A stretch of DNA of 64,000 nt from RH-AL1 sp965249685 (GCA_965249685.1 CBDFMN010000003.1:2294001-2358000); one strand, 5' to 3'; shown: positions 27,175 to 36,454, counted from the stretch's first letter. Numbers and translations: made by a program. Notes: a model not told the origin generated them from the letters alone.

Positions 27175-29592
27175 TTACAACCGAGCTCGATCTATCAGTA
27201 CCGCTGCCACAAGCGACCGCCAGCCCCCAGTTGACTCTGCTGGGTCGCCTGGGATCGTGACGGTATCGAAGGATTGAAGAAAGTCGGGGAGGAAGGATCG
27301 CATACTTGGAACGGTAGCTAGAATTGGGATCCAGCGGACACGCGCATTAGCCTTCGCTCTTGCGCCTATTAGGGAGGCGTAAAAGGGATAAAAGGCCGTC
27401 TTTTCCCAGACCAGATCTCGCATTGCCGAACTGACTATTACTCCAACTACTCCAATTGAAAGTGCTCGGCTTCGAACTTGTGAACACACGGGGTCTTGAG
27501 TCAGATGCTTCTGCTCGTCCAGCCAAACTCCAAGACCTTCTTCTTCGAGCTCAGCCTTTATCATTCTGGCGAGCTGAATATCCTCAGGTAGATGACACAA
27601 AAATAGATGATACAGGTCTGATAGTTTGTTATCAAATACAAATAATAGCCTTTTTTGTCGTTGCCTCTCGTCGTCGGCTTGCTCAAGAAGATCCGCGACT
27701 AAGCGTACAGGATGCATGCTAGCTTCGAAGAGCGAATTCGATGTCAAGCCGACCGCGCTTGAGCGGGACAATTTCATCCAAGGCAGCGCCTCAGTTAGCT
27801 GAATGACATCATCACTTAACTCGAGCTCAGAAGGTAAACTCATTGACTCTTTGCCATGCGATCCATACGCTAAATTTGCGATTAAAACAGCAATCAGGTT
27901 GTGAAATTTGCGCGACGAGGTTTTGTCCTGACTATCGCCAAACTCCTGGTAAAATTGCACTTGCATTTGGCGGACCGAGGGAAAATGCCGCAAACCGACA
28001 ATGCTGTCGAAAGTCTTACTTCGGAAAAGACATTCTTGCCTAGAAAAGGATACCTCGTTGAACATACTAGTGCACGAGAGGACAGTCACGATGCGGTAGA
28101 ATAACGAGGTATCGTCCCCCAACCCGATTTCTAATACCGCTTCCCCGCAGGTATTGATGGATTTTCCTAAATGTCTAGAGCCTGCTACTGCAGGGATAAT
28201 AAGGCGTGGGTCCGATTTGGAGTTCTCATAAAACCCGAGGCTGTTCTCGATGACTAAAGATACTAGTGCTCTGGTCGCGCTCGCGTAATCCGCAGACTTT
28301 TCTCTGCCAAGTCTCATTTGCAGATACCTCTGAAGATCAGACAGCGCTATCGAACCGTCCGGATCAACTCGACCGTCCAAGCCGTCGATCAACTCCCTGC
28401 AAATAGCTCTAAGTAGGCGACTATTCAAGAACACTTCGTTGGAGGTTTCTGTCCAATTTAGATGTCCTTCATAATGCATTTGTCTTGTAACGCAGCGGAG
28501 AAGACGGTCTGACAATGTAAGTCCTAGAGCTGCACATTCGATCCTAATCTCCTCTAGACTTATTGCTACTCTAGATCTCGAAGCTTCTAAAATGACGCTT
28601 CTGACTTTCGTGTGCGCCCAACTTGTGTATTTCTTTACGGCAACATGATGATTCCTGGAAATGAATGGTACCGAACCGGACTGACTTTCTTGGACCTTCC
28701 AAATGCGGACCGCTCTTCCTCTGACGTCAGTGCCGGCGAGAAATGGCTTATGAGGATGAAAGGCGAGGCATTCAGTCCACCCCGGATAAGCTGGAGACAA
28801 GCGCTTGATCGGGATCAGGCTTGCTGTGCACCATATGACCATACTTTCGTCGTGCGATAAACTTGCCAAGACCGAGCCAGACGCAGAGAAGCTCAAGGCG
28901 GCCACTGTGTCGCCATGCCCCTCCATCACCGCTACAGGCAGGGTGCTTGCGACGTCCCAAAACGTTATACGTCCAGAGCGGTCACCTGTCGCAAGCACAA
29001 GAGAGAAAGGCATCCATTCAACGCTCCAAACTGCTCCCCCTCTTCCATGAAGCTGCCGGTCGAGCGTCCAGTCACTCGTTCGCCATATGTTTACCAAGTC
29101 TGTCCGGGCTGAACTTGCAAGCAGGCTACCATCGTGAGACCACGCAAGTGAAAGGACCGCACCAAAAGGGCTTTCCAACCGAGCAACCACGTTATTGTCT
29201 TTGGCATTGTAAACCAGAATCGATTTGTCGCCTGAAGCAGACGCGTAGAAGCTTCCGTCTGGAGAATAGCGAACACAGTTGATCCAAGCGTGGTGGTCGC
29301 GCCGTAAATGAATCTGGCATGCATCAAGGCGGTTCCATATTGTCGTCGCGCCAGACTCATCTCCCGAGAGCATTAAGGTACCATCGCGTGACCAATCAAT
29401 AGAGCGAACTGGAGCTGTGACGCGCGAATGCTCCTTTTGCTTTGTTCCACTTATCCAATCCCACTGCCGGATCACTCCGTCATTACCTGCAGAGGCAAGC
29501 ACACTTCCATCCGGCGACCAGGCAAGAGCGCAAATTCCACTAGGGTGCGCCAGCCACTTGCCAAAGTCGGTTAAGATGTTACAGTAGGACAT
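27175..29592 (-). CDS. Seven-repeat WD40 protein with C-terminal TIR domain
   Basis: 805 aa. Residues about 15-300 hold seven WD40 repeats (e.g. ICALAWSPDGSVLASAGNDG, INCVRYSPDGSFYASASGDK), enough for one complete beta-propeller. Residues about 310-655 are helical and unrecognised. Residues about 656-790 form a TIR domain: LYHLFLCHLPEDIQLARMI, GLGVWLDEQ, and DLVWEK, where Glu730 sits at the place of the catalytic glutamate of NAD-cleaving TIRs. Start ATG has GGGAG upstream and overlaps the N-monooxygenase gene by 14 bases, so it is cotranslated with a biosynthetic enzyme. Role unknown; a sensor or NADase effector is inference. Confidence 0.8.
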   Translation of the reverse strand: MSYCNILTDFGKWLAHPSGICALAWSPDGSVLASAGNDGVIRQWDWISGTKQKEHSRVTAPVRSIDWSRDGTLMLSGDESGATTIWNRLDACQIHLRRDHHAWINCVRYSPDGSFYASASGDKSILVYNAKDNNVVARLESPFGAVLSLAWSHDGSLLASSARTDLVNIWRTSDWTLDRQLHGRGGAVWSVEWMPFSLVLATGDRSGRITFWDVASTLPVAVMEGHGDTVAALSFSASGSVLASLSHDESMVIWCTASLIPIKRLSPAYPGWTECLAFHPHKPFLAGTDVRGRAVRIWKVQESQSGSVPFISRNHHVAVKKYTSWAHTKVRSVILEASRSRVAISLEEIRIECAALGLTLSDRLLRCVTRQMHYEGHLNWTETSNEVFLNSRLLRAICRELIDGLDGRVDPDGSIALSDLQRYLQMRLGREKSADYASATRALVSLVIENSLGFYENSKSDPRLIIPAVAGSRHLGKSINTCGEAVLEIGLGDDTSLFYRIVTVLSCTSMFNEVSFSRQECLFRSKTFDSIVGLRHFPSVRQMQVQFYQEFGDSQDKTSSRKFHNLIAVLIANLAYGSHGKESMSLPSELELSDDVIQLTEALPWMKLSRSSAVGLTSNSLFEASMHPVRLVADLLEQADDERQRQKRLLFVFDNKLSDLYHLFLCHLPEDIQLARMIKAELEEEGLGVWLDEQKHLTQDPVCSQVRSRALSIGVVGVIVSSAMRDLVWEKTAFYPFYASLIGARAKANARVRWIPILATVPSMRSFLPDFLQSFDTVTIPGDPAESTGGWRSLVAAVLIDRARL

Positions 29593-30931
29593 CTTTTACT
29601 CCCTCGCAAATCGCTGGAGCTGCGCCAGGGCTGGCTTTGCCACTCCAATCGACGATCGTTTCCGTGTCTCCAATGTCATACACAGTAGATCCCACGAGAC
29701 TGTTCACGATCGTGGCGCTGCGCCAAGCGATACCTGCGAGATTGGCATCGATCCAGCCATGGGATTGTAACCCCGCATTATGCGCAAATATTCGCAAGCC
29801 TGGGGGCGCTTCCCACCGAAGAGAGAAGTCTTCATTCAGCTCAAGGCTATTGTCCGCACCTAATGATATTCGGCTCTTGAGCGGGTTCAGGAGTGTTGGA
29901 AAGCTGCTAGTAAGTCCAGTTGCAAGTATCACCAAGTCTGTGTAAGTATTCTCGAATGACGAAGAACCTGCAGTAGTTATTAACCACCCCGCACCCTGTT
30001 TCTCGATCGACTCAACTTTCCTTCCAGGCAGCAGACGATACTTCCCGTACCTTCCTCCTTGATCTAACCGCAATTCATAAAGTCGCCTGTATATTGCTTC
30101 CAACAAACTAGGGAGCACGCCATCACTGGAATACTTTTGAGCGTCTAGGAGACGGGTTCTTTCTTCAGCCGACTGGCCAAAGAAATGATTGGAGTATCCG
30201 GGAACGTAAAGCTCATTTGCAAACGGTGACTCGTCAAATGGAATGAAGTTGTGTCGCCTGTTTATCCAAGTGACGCTATGAGGTAAAGCAGACTCACGAG
30301 TAATAATCTCGAAGAACACCTCAGCTCCTGTCTGTCCACCACCTACAACGGTTATGTGTTTTCCTGCTATTTGGGGTGCTCGATGCAGGTATTCATTCGC
30401 ATGAAAGAACCGTTCGCAAAGGTGTCGTTCTGCTTCTTTGGGGATGTTTTGTTCACGACCGACCCCAAGAGCAATTGCTTTCGAAGCATAGCGCCCAGAC
30501 GCACTCTCTACCCTGAAGCAGGCGGACTTGCCATTCTCTTGTATGGAAACACTGGTCGCAGCCGAGCTAAACCTTAGGTTATTCAAGCGTTGGCAAACCC
30601 ACTTTAGGTATAGGTCAAACTCTTTTCTGGTAACATTACGGTAGTCAGCGACGATAAACTGGTACAACCGGTGCTCATTGTACAAATAGTTGATGAATGA
30701 GTACGGATTCGTCGGATCGGCAAGGGTAACTAGATCTTTTAGGAAAGGCGATTGAAGTGTGGAGTGTGCGAAAAGCAACCCTGGGTGCCATGAAAAACTA
30801 GAACGCGCCTCAAGAAAAAGTGCATCCAGATCGGGTACGCGTGCTAAAAGAGATGCCAGACTTAAATTAGCCGGACCTACCCCGATTCCGATCAGATCAA
30901 ATTGCCGTATTTCAGAATCAAGAGCTATCAC
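29579..30931 (-). CDS. Amino-acid N-monooxygenase (lysine/ornithine N-hydroxylase family)
   Basis: 450 aa from GTG 30929-30931, supported by AAGGA upstream. The FAD motif GIGVGPANLSLA, the WHPGLLF substrate-side segment, the NADPH motif VVGGGQTGAEVF and the C-terminal ATGLTSSFP motif are all present in order, as in SidA/PvdA/IucD. These flavoenzymes hydroxylate the side-chain amine of Lys or Orn, normally for siderophores. No siderophore assembly gene is nearby; instead a MetRS-like gene lies 54 bases upstream, a pairing known from hydrazine biosynthesis. Lys versus Orn cannot be told by eye. Confidence 0.9.
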   Translation of the reverse strand: MIALDSEIRQFDLIGIGVGPANLSLASLLARVPDLDALFLEARSSFSWHPGLLFAHSTLQSPFLKDLVTLADPTNPYSFINYLYNEHRLYQFIVADYRNVTRKEFDLYLKWVCQRLNNLRFSSAATSVSIQENGKSACFRVESASGRYASKAIALGVGREQNIPKEAERHLCERFFHANEYLHRAPQIAGKHITVVGGGQTGAEVFFEIITRESALPHSVTWINRRHNFIPFDESPFANELYVPGYSNHFFGQSAEERTRLLDAQKYSSDGVLPSLLEAIYRRLYELRLDQGGRYGKYRLLPGRKVESIEKQGAGWLITTAGSSSFENTYTDLVILATGLTSSFPTLLNPLKSRISLGADNSLELNEDFSLRWEAPPGLRIFAHNAGLQSHGWIDANLAGIAWRSATIVNSLVGSTVYDIGDTETIVDWSGKASPGAAPAICEGVKDVLL

Positions 30932-30985
30932 AGTGATGTCCTTGGTTGACGTTACGAGTCCTTGATCATTCCTTAAGCTTACTGG

Positions 30986-32548
30986 TCACAAAGCGCTGGT
31001 TCGTGCCGCCGCAAAAATGGTGCATTCTTGTAGAGGTGTAGGAGTTTCAAGCTCCGGACATGATAGGGACGGCAGACTTACTGAGTTGGGGAGTGATGGC
31101 GTTCCACAACCGCCAAGTCCCATCCAAATCTGAGCGCTCATCTGTGGCATGATCGGCCAAGCCAAGATTGCAATCCCTACAAGCCAGGCCCGAGCGACTC
31201 CAGGGGAGTCGACTACGTCGGGATGTTGAAGCCAACCGTCTAGAACAGCGACTGCTCCTGAGACCTCTAGTCTTTCCGGCGAGATGAGAGCAGACTGCGC
31301 TTTGACAGCATCACACAGCTTTGTGGTGATCCATTTTGTGTTAATTTCATCCGTTTTGTTACCCTGCCTTATAGCAGGGTTCACCCTGTCGTTTATTACT
31401 TTTCGAAGCCCGTTTATTCTCTCTGCAACGAAATGGATCTTCAGATCCCGCGCCTCTTTCTCAGGCGACACACTGGATAGTAGATAGCGTAGCTCATCGC
31501 TAGTAATATTTGTTGTTCGGAAAAGGTCATGAGCCCAGATACCATGTCCTCTGCTCGTTGAAAACTTCTGAGACTCAAGGGTTAAGAAATGATTTGATAG
31601 GTAGTAGTCAAAACTCTTTTTGGTGCCGGAACACTGAGCAATACTGCTGGGGCCAACAGTTGCGGCAACTGCGTTATCAATACCGAACAGGCAAAGTGTG
31701 GAAACACTTGAATCTATTGAAAACGGATTTTTGTAATCACCATTTTTCGCGAACAGATGCCCACAGTATAGAGCGTAGGCAAAGAAAGTATTTGATAGTA
31801 CCTGATCTTCGCCCACCAGGTCGGATCTTATTCCCCAAGACCCTGGCATAGATAGCCTGACCGCCGCGCCATTGTTCTTAAGGTAGTCGAGAGCGGCTTC
31901 TTTAATAAGAGGATCTACTTGCATTGCACTTAGCGATGATACGAGACGCGCAAGGTCGGTTGGTCGCGCGAACCAACTCTCTCGCTCCTCCCAGTGTAGA
32001 TCGCCTTCAGAAAGGCGCGAGTGTGGATCTAAAATCTGTGATGGCTGATAATGATAGCCGCAACTTTCACATGCATTCCCCCCGCTTTTCTCCTTGCATT
32101 TTGGACAACGCCCCAGCAGCCATGGCCCAACTACTATTCGTCCGCTTTCTGAGGAGACGGGAATTGGCTCTTTTAACAGGTGGGCGGTTCCGTTATTTAT
32201 CAGTTCAAGCAACAGATGTTCGTGTATCCGCCCGTATGCAGCAGAATGTTCTTTGTCTAGCGGCAATATGAATTGGGTTGGTATAATGTCAATCTGTTGC
32301 AGATCCTCACGGATTTTGTCATGATAGATAGTGCTGCTTTCATTGGGCGGTTTCGAGCAGTCGAGCAAAACCCAACTTTCATATGCGTCTGTACCCGTAA
32401 TCACGGATACTTTGTGTCCTTCTCTTTCGAGATGTCGGGCCAAGATGTCTGCTCTGAGATACGGCCCTGCAAGGTGCCCTAGGTGTAGTCGTCCATTTGG
32501 AGTCGGCGGCATCGGAACAATCAAGAAATCGCGAGATGTGCAATGCAT
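30986..32548 (-). CDS. Methionyl-tRNA-synthetase-like enzyme, non-canonical
   Basis: 520 aa. Class I signatures are HLGH (residues 22-25, in PTPNGRLHLGHLAGPYLRAD) and KFSTSRG (328-334, in place of KMSKS). A zinc knob is present (Cys148, Cys151, Cys160, Cys163). The C-terminal helical region is shorter than and unlike a normal anticodon-binding domain. It is probably not the housekeeping MetRS given its operon position and AT-rich composition. MetRS-like domains in hydrazine synthetases join amino acids to N-hydroxylysine; there they are fused to a cupin domain that is absent here. Substrate activation by ATP is expected from the motifs. Confidence 0.85.
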   Translation of the reverse strand: MHCTSRDFLIVPMPPTPNGRLHLGHLAGPYLRADILARHLEREGHKVSVITGTDAYESWVLLDCSKPPNESSTIYHDKIREDLQQIDIIPTQFILPLDKEHSAAYGRIHEHLLLELINNGTAHLLKEPIPVSSESGRIVVGPWLLGRCPKCKEKSGGNACESCGYHYQPSQILDPHSRLSEGDLHWEERESWFARPTDLARLVSSLSAMQVDPLIKEAALDYLKNNGAAVRLSMPGSWGIRSDLVGEDQVLSNTFFAYALYCGHLFAKNGDYKNPFSIDSSVSTLCLFGIDNAVAATVGPSSIAQCSGTKKSFDYYLSNHFLTLESQKFSTSRGHGIWAHDLFRTTNITSDELRYLLSSVSPEKEARDLKIHFVAERINGLRKVINDRVNPAIRQGNKTDEINTKWITTKLCDAVKAQSALISPERLEVSGAVAVLDGWLQHPDVVDSPGVARAWLVGIAILAWPIMPQMSAQIWMGLGGCGTPSLPNSVSLPSLSCPELETPTPLQECTIFAAARTSAL

Positions 32549-32573
32549 TTGCGGCGCCTTTTAAATTTGTTCG

Positions 32574-33416
32574 CTATATCCTTGGTACATATGGAGTAAA
32601 GTCGATGAGGATTATACTTCGAACCGCCTCTTTTGAGTTGTCTGCCTTCTGGAGCGCGCTAACATAATGGCTTACTTTTCGATCCAGTACGCCGTAGGAC
32701 TCAAAAGGCTGGTGCAAATCGAAGCTAGCCATGATTTTATGCGGGGCGATGTCTTCAGGCAACAAATGCGCACATTGCGGCCCCGCAATGTAGTTCGTGG
32801 CGCCGTGAGCATTTTGGCGCTGAATCAGGTGCGCGAACGTGTAAGTTTCGCCATCTTGGTGCAGGTGATTTGGTGATGAGATGGCCTCGTTTGCGCTTAT
32901 CGCAACTCTAAGAGAAACGAAATGTACGCCGACGTATTTCGGTATCCCTTGCTCAGCGCTTTCCCACATTGTGCGGTCGTAATCACCCCAAATTAAGTCA
33001 ATCAGAAGCTCACTTTTCCTAATCGTACCGTCAATTGGTGAAAAATAACGGCTTTGCCCACTGTATTCTGGATTGAAGTTTCCTTGTCTATAGACTGATA
33101 TCTCATCGCCAACATCGTTATACAGAGGTGGCATCCATTGGAGAGTCCTGCTCCAGGGCAATAGTACCGCACTGGAGTAGCGGCGATGTCGGTTCGCCGA
33201 GGGGTCGTAGGGGTCTACCGGGAGCCGATGAAATGACTCTTGAATCTCCTTGAGATACACCTCGGTACTAGGCGTATCATTTAGACTTGCTTTGAACCTA
33301 ATAAACCCATAGCGATCTAATTCTAGTGCATCTGACATGTTTTGATTTTCGCACGTTTTGTAGGAACTTGGTAGATCGAGATTGTTTTGCACGTTCGCAT
33401 CCTTCAAGGTCATCAC
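32574..33416 (-). CDS. 2-oxoglutarate/Fe(II) dioxygenase (2OG-Fe_Oxy_2 family)
   Basis: 280 aa. The iron ligands are visible as HLHQDGE (His186, Asp188) and DRKVSHYVS (His250), the pattern of the family that includes L-isoleucine 4-hydroxylase. It likely hydroxylates a free amino acid or a pathway intermediate using 2OG and O2. It is the first gene of the minus-strand operon, 25 bases before the MetRS-like gene. Two adjacent ATGs (33411-33416) begin the frame; an internal ATG at codon 27 is an alternative since neither has a strong ribosome site. Confidence 0.8.
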   Translation of the reverse strand: MMTLKDANVQNNLDLPSSYKTCENQNMSDALELDRYGFIRFKASLNDTPSTEVYLKEIQESFHRLPVDPYDPSANRHRRYSSAVLLPWSRTLQWMPPLYNDVGDEISVYRQGNFNPEYSGQSRYFSPIDGTIRKSELLIDLIWGDYDRTMWESAEQGIPKYVGVHFVSLRVAISANEAISSPNHLHQDGETYTFAHLIQRQNAHGATNYIAGPQCAHLLPEDIAPHKIMASFDLHQPFESYGVLDRKVSHYVSALQKADNSKEAVRSIILIDFTPYVPRI

Positions 33417-33894
33417 TTAACTAGAAAGAGCTTAGCTAACCCTAGTGGAATGCTTAGCCTTCCTCGATGATGTCGTCGAATGGGTTATTCAAATGGCCGT
33501 ATAAGAGTCGCTTCTGCTGCGCTGATCGGCGCCGGAAGCTTCGGCACGCGCCTGGTTGAATGGACCCCACGAAGGTCGCTTAACTCGGGCGCATCCCAAC
33601 GATATTTGGCTCTCTTGGTGGGCCTGTCATGTCGCCTTCGGGATGGTGGTGCGCCGACGTCGATTAATCCGCTGAGGCGGTACGCTGCATTTTGCTGTGA
33701 ACGATGAGGCGTCGCATCTAGAGTTCATCATGAGACGTCCGTCGACTCTGGAAAGAACAATGATCTCGGTGGTGGGGCACTGAGAACGAAGCCATTAAAA
33801 CTTCGCGTCTTGTGCGGACAGCACGCCTTGAGGTCAAAACCCGATCAGCCGCTTGAGGTGCTGCGGTTTTCTGATTCAAATCGTTGCGGGAGCG
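33417..33894. other. Upstream region of the biosynthetic operon
   Basis: No gene supported. It must hold the promoter of the operon that begins at 33416, but I could not single out -35/-10 boxes. From about 33480 the composition becomes GC-rich again, marking the edge of the AT-rich segment. Confidence 0.4.
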
Positions 33895-34338
33895 ATGGAG
33901 GTGAGGATTGCGTCACTGTTCTGGTTGTCGGATAAGATGTGGGCAGCGGTTGAGCCGCATTTACCGAAGAATAAGCCAGGAGCGTGTCGGGTTGACGATC
34001 GCGGGGTGATCTCGGCTATCTTTCATGTGCTGAAGAGCGGCTGCCGATGGATCGACTATCCGGCCGACTACGGTCCGCGACGACGATCTACAACCGCTTC
34101 AACCGCTGGTCGGCGCGGGGCTTCTGGCTGAGGCTACGTGATGCGCTGGTGGACGCGGGAGCGGTGACGCGGAGCACCGCGGTCGACAGCACCTACGTCA
34201 AAGCCCAGCGCTCGGCATTCGGGTCAAAAAGGGGCTTCAGCGCAGGCGGTCGGCCGTTCGCGCGGCGGCTGGACGACCAAGGTCCATGCGCTCACTGACG
34301 TCATTGGCCTGCTGCTAGAGCAGCTTGAGGTTGCACGG
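33895..34338 (+). pseudogene. IS5-family transposase fragment
   Basis: MEVRIASLFWLSDKMWAAVE then a one-base shift near 34078 (TTIYNRFNRWSARGFW), VDSTYVKAQRSAFG and, after the usual A5G4 slippage site, GGWTTKVHALTDVIGLLLEQ. The 3' third is missing where an IS630-type fragment begins. Confidence 0.7.
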
Positions 34339-34385
34339 ACTCGGCGGTTCTGATTCGAGAGTGTTGTTTGAGCAGCGAGGCTGTG

Positions 34386-34630
34386 ATGACGGCACCTTTG
34401 TCCGAGGACTTGCGCAGACGAGTGGTTCGCGCGGTTGACGAAGGCAGCTCCGCGCGGAGGGCGGCAGCGCGTTTCGACGTGAGCGCATCCGCAGCAATCA
34501 AGCTGGTGCGGCGGATGCGTGAGACGGGCAGCACGGAGCCAGCGCGGATCGGCGGCTGGCGCAAGCCTTTGCTGGCTGGTCACGGAGAGCTGCTGCGCGA
34601 GCTGACGATGGCGAAGCCCGGCATCACCTT
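34386..34630 (+). pseudogene. IS630-family transposase N-terminal fragment
   Basis: MTAPLSEDLRRRVVRAVDEG, RRAAARFDVSASAAIKLVRR and GGWRKPLLAGH are the helix-turn-helix domain of an IS630 transposase. The catalytic DDE part is absent; the sequence runs directly into an IS481 fragment in the opposite direction. Confidence 0.7.
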
Positions 34631-35025
34631 CAACGTCTTGAGACGGCGGCCAAAGTTGTTGGCTGAGACGAAGTCGGCAAGGCGGCGTCGCAGCTGGTCG
34701 TGATCGTCGTAATGGAAGCGTTTGAGGGTCGCATCTTTGATGGTCCGGTTCATCCGCTCGACCCCGGCCTCCGCCGGCGCAGGCTCTGGCCGTTCGTCCA
34801 CGGGTGTCTCGGTTTGGTGGTCCGATGATCGATCCAGGCCTTCGCGCAGGCGTATTCAAAGGCGTGAGCGCGGAAGAGTTCGCCCTTTGCCATGGCTTCG
34901 CGGATTTCTGGGACGGCGGAGCTGCCTGCGCCCGGCGTCGTGAACTGAATGCCGTTGTCGGTCAGCACTGTGTGCACCTTATAGGGCACGGCTTCGACGA
35001 GGTGACGCAGGAAGTCTCCTGACAC
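34631..35025 (-). pseudogene. IS481-family transposase C-terminal fragment
   Basis: The minus strand reads VPYKVHTVLTDNGIQFT, HRTTKPRHPWTNGQ and, after a frame change near 34790, VERMNRTIKDATLKRFHYDD and FVSANNFGRRLKTLK. This is the integrase-core end of IS481 transposases (second Asp and catalytic Glu regions) with an indel and missing N-terminal part. Confidence 0.7.
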
Positions 35026-35027
35026 CC

Positions 35028-35536
35028 CTGGCGTTTTTGGACGGCACCAACATCCGCGCTCACCAGAAAGCTGCCGATGCTCCGCGAAAAGGGGATCTCA
35101 GGACGAGCGAGACGTTCGTGAAGCGCTTGGCCGGTCTCGTGGCGGTTTTGGAACAAAGGCTTGCGTGATTGCCGATGGCTCTGGACGTGCCGTCGCGTTC
35201 CGCTTGGCATCGGGTCAAGCGCACGAACTGCCCCACGCCATTCCGCTTCTCGACAGACTGCCAGGCATTCCCAGATGGGTCGTCGGCGACAGAGGCTACA
35301 CGAGCCATAGCTTCCGTGACCACGTCTGGTCGGTCGGTGCGAGACCGGCCATTCCCTACCAGCGGCACGAGGCCCCGGTCGCCTGCCCGGAATGGATCTA
35401 TAACAACCGCAATCGCGTCGAGCGGCTATGGGCGAGGCTGAAGGAGTGGCGGGCAGTCGCAACTCGCTACGAAAAGACCGCTGCCAGCTTCGCCGGAGTT
35501 CTGTTCCTGGCCGCCGCTCTCGACTGGCTCAAGTGA
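35028..35536 (+). pseudogene. IS5-family transposase 3' fragment
   Basis: FLDGTNIRAHQKAAD, a frame change at the A4G4 tract near 35085, GRSRGGFGTKACVIADG, VVGDRGYTSHSFRDH, NRNRVERLWARLKEWRAVAT and a normal end LDWLK-stop. It contains the second Asp and the Glu of the DDE triad but has no N-terminal part. It is distinct from the IS5 fragment at 33895. Confidence 0.75.
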
Positions 35537-35548
35537 TGACAGACCCTA

Positions 35549-35731
35549 GATGTTGAAGGAAGCGCAGGTCATCATCGTGAGCTGGCGATAGCACTACAAT
35601 AAGATCCGCTCGCATTCATCGCTCGTCTATCGACCACCCGCACCTGAAGCCTTGGTGTGGCCGGCTGCGCAACCCGGACTAGCTGCGTCGGCTACACTAG
35701 CCCTCGCGCGCCGGCCCACCATGAACTAACG
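35549..35731 (+). pseudogene. IS3-family transposase C-terminal scrap
   Basis: One frame reads LKEAQVIIVSWR, a stop, then HYNKIRSHSSLVYRPPAPEA and a short tail. H-YN-x-R-H-S-S-L-x-Y is the hallmark end of IS3 integrase-core transposases. Confidence 0.65.
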
Positions 35732-35898
35732 TAAAACCCGCACCACTCAGTTGGGACCGGCCAGAGCTGCCGCCGCGATCTTCGAGGATTTGGCCAAGCT
35801 CAAGATCCGCTTCTCCGAAGGCACGCCGAACGAGACGCCGGTCTACAACGCCCGCTGGACGGTCGCGAGTTCACATCGTTGCAGACGGCTTCTATGAG

Positions 35899-36300
35899 CT
35901 AGCTGTCTCGCGACTTCTCGAAAGCGAGCAAATGATCGTTCTCGCCATACCATGCTATCTTTTCTTGCAACCAGACTTTATGACTCAGAACAATTGAGCT
36001 CGGTTCGTCAAGACTGCAGATCATTAGATCGATCCGATTGGCTTCGTTTGTGTTTCGATAAGTTATTGGTGAACCGCAGCGGCCGCAAAAAGCTCTAGAA
36101 ACATAGTTTGACGGTTTATAGTAAACTGGTTGCCCTCGGGTGATGCGAAATTGATCGGTTTTGAAGACTGCGAATGGTAGCACCGGAGCTGATCCCGTGC
36201 GCCGACAGCTCTCGCAGTAACAGAAGCCAGCGCTCTCGGGTTGCCCGATAACGGTGTACCTCACTGCTCCACAGAGACAACCGCCGCATCTACTTTCCAT
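35899..36300 (-). CDS. GFA/CENP-V family zinc protein
   Basis: 133 aa with the Cys layout of glutathione-dependent formaldehyde-activating-like proteins: CGGCLCGAVRY, FCYCESCRRTGSAP and AFCGRCGSPITYR. Such proteins bind two zincs; most members have unknown substrates, only some handle S-hydroxymethyl-glutathione. The gene is AT-rich like the 24-33 kb operon and is surrounded by IS relics, so it may be a detached piece of the same acquired segment. Confidence 0.85.
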   Translation of the reverse strand: MESRCGGCLCGAVRYTVIGQPESAGFCYCESCRRTGSAPVLPFAVFKTDQFRITRGQPVYYKPSNYVSRAFCGRCGSPITYRNTNEANRIDLMICSLDEPSSIVLSHKVWLQEKIAWYGENDHLLAFEKSRDS

Positions 36301-36454
36301 TAAAATTCACTCTTTCTGCTCAGTGACTATTAGGGACGCTTTATCCATGAACTCAATTTGAGGTTTTTAGGTTCAAGCGAAATATTTTTCGAAAGCCTCT
36401 CACGATCCGCACGGCAGCGGTGAGGCAGCATGCCTTTCGCTGCCTTAAGCCTAG

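Noticed and set aside
29579..30931. Siderophore biosynthesis locus
   Set aside because: The N-hydroxylase alone would suggest it, but no IucA/C, NRPS, acyltransferase or TonB receptor is present.
30986..32548. MetRS-like gene as the housekeeping methionyl-tRNA synthetase
   Set aside because: Operon context, composition and the altered KMSKS and anticodon regions argue against it, though a tRNA role is not fully excluded.
33480..33707. 75-codon plus frame upstream of the IS5 fragment
   Set aside because: No ribosome site, no recognisable family, and it overlaps the promoter side of the operon.
35770..35880. Short open stretch reading IFEDLAKLKIRFSEGTPNET
   Set aside because: Could be a gene scrap, but I cannot assign a family and it has no start.
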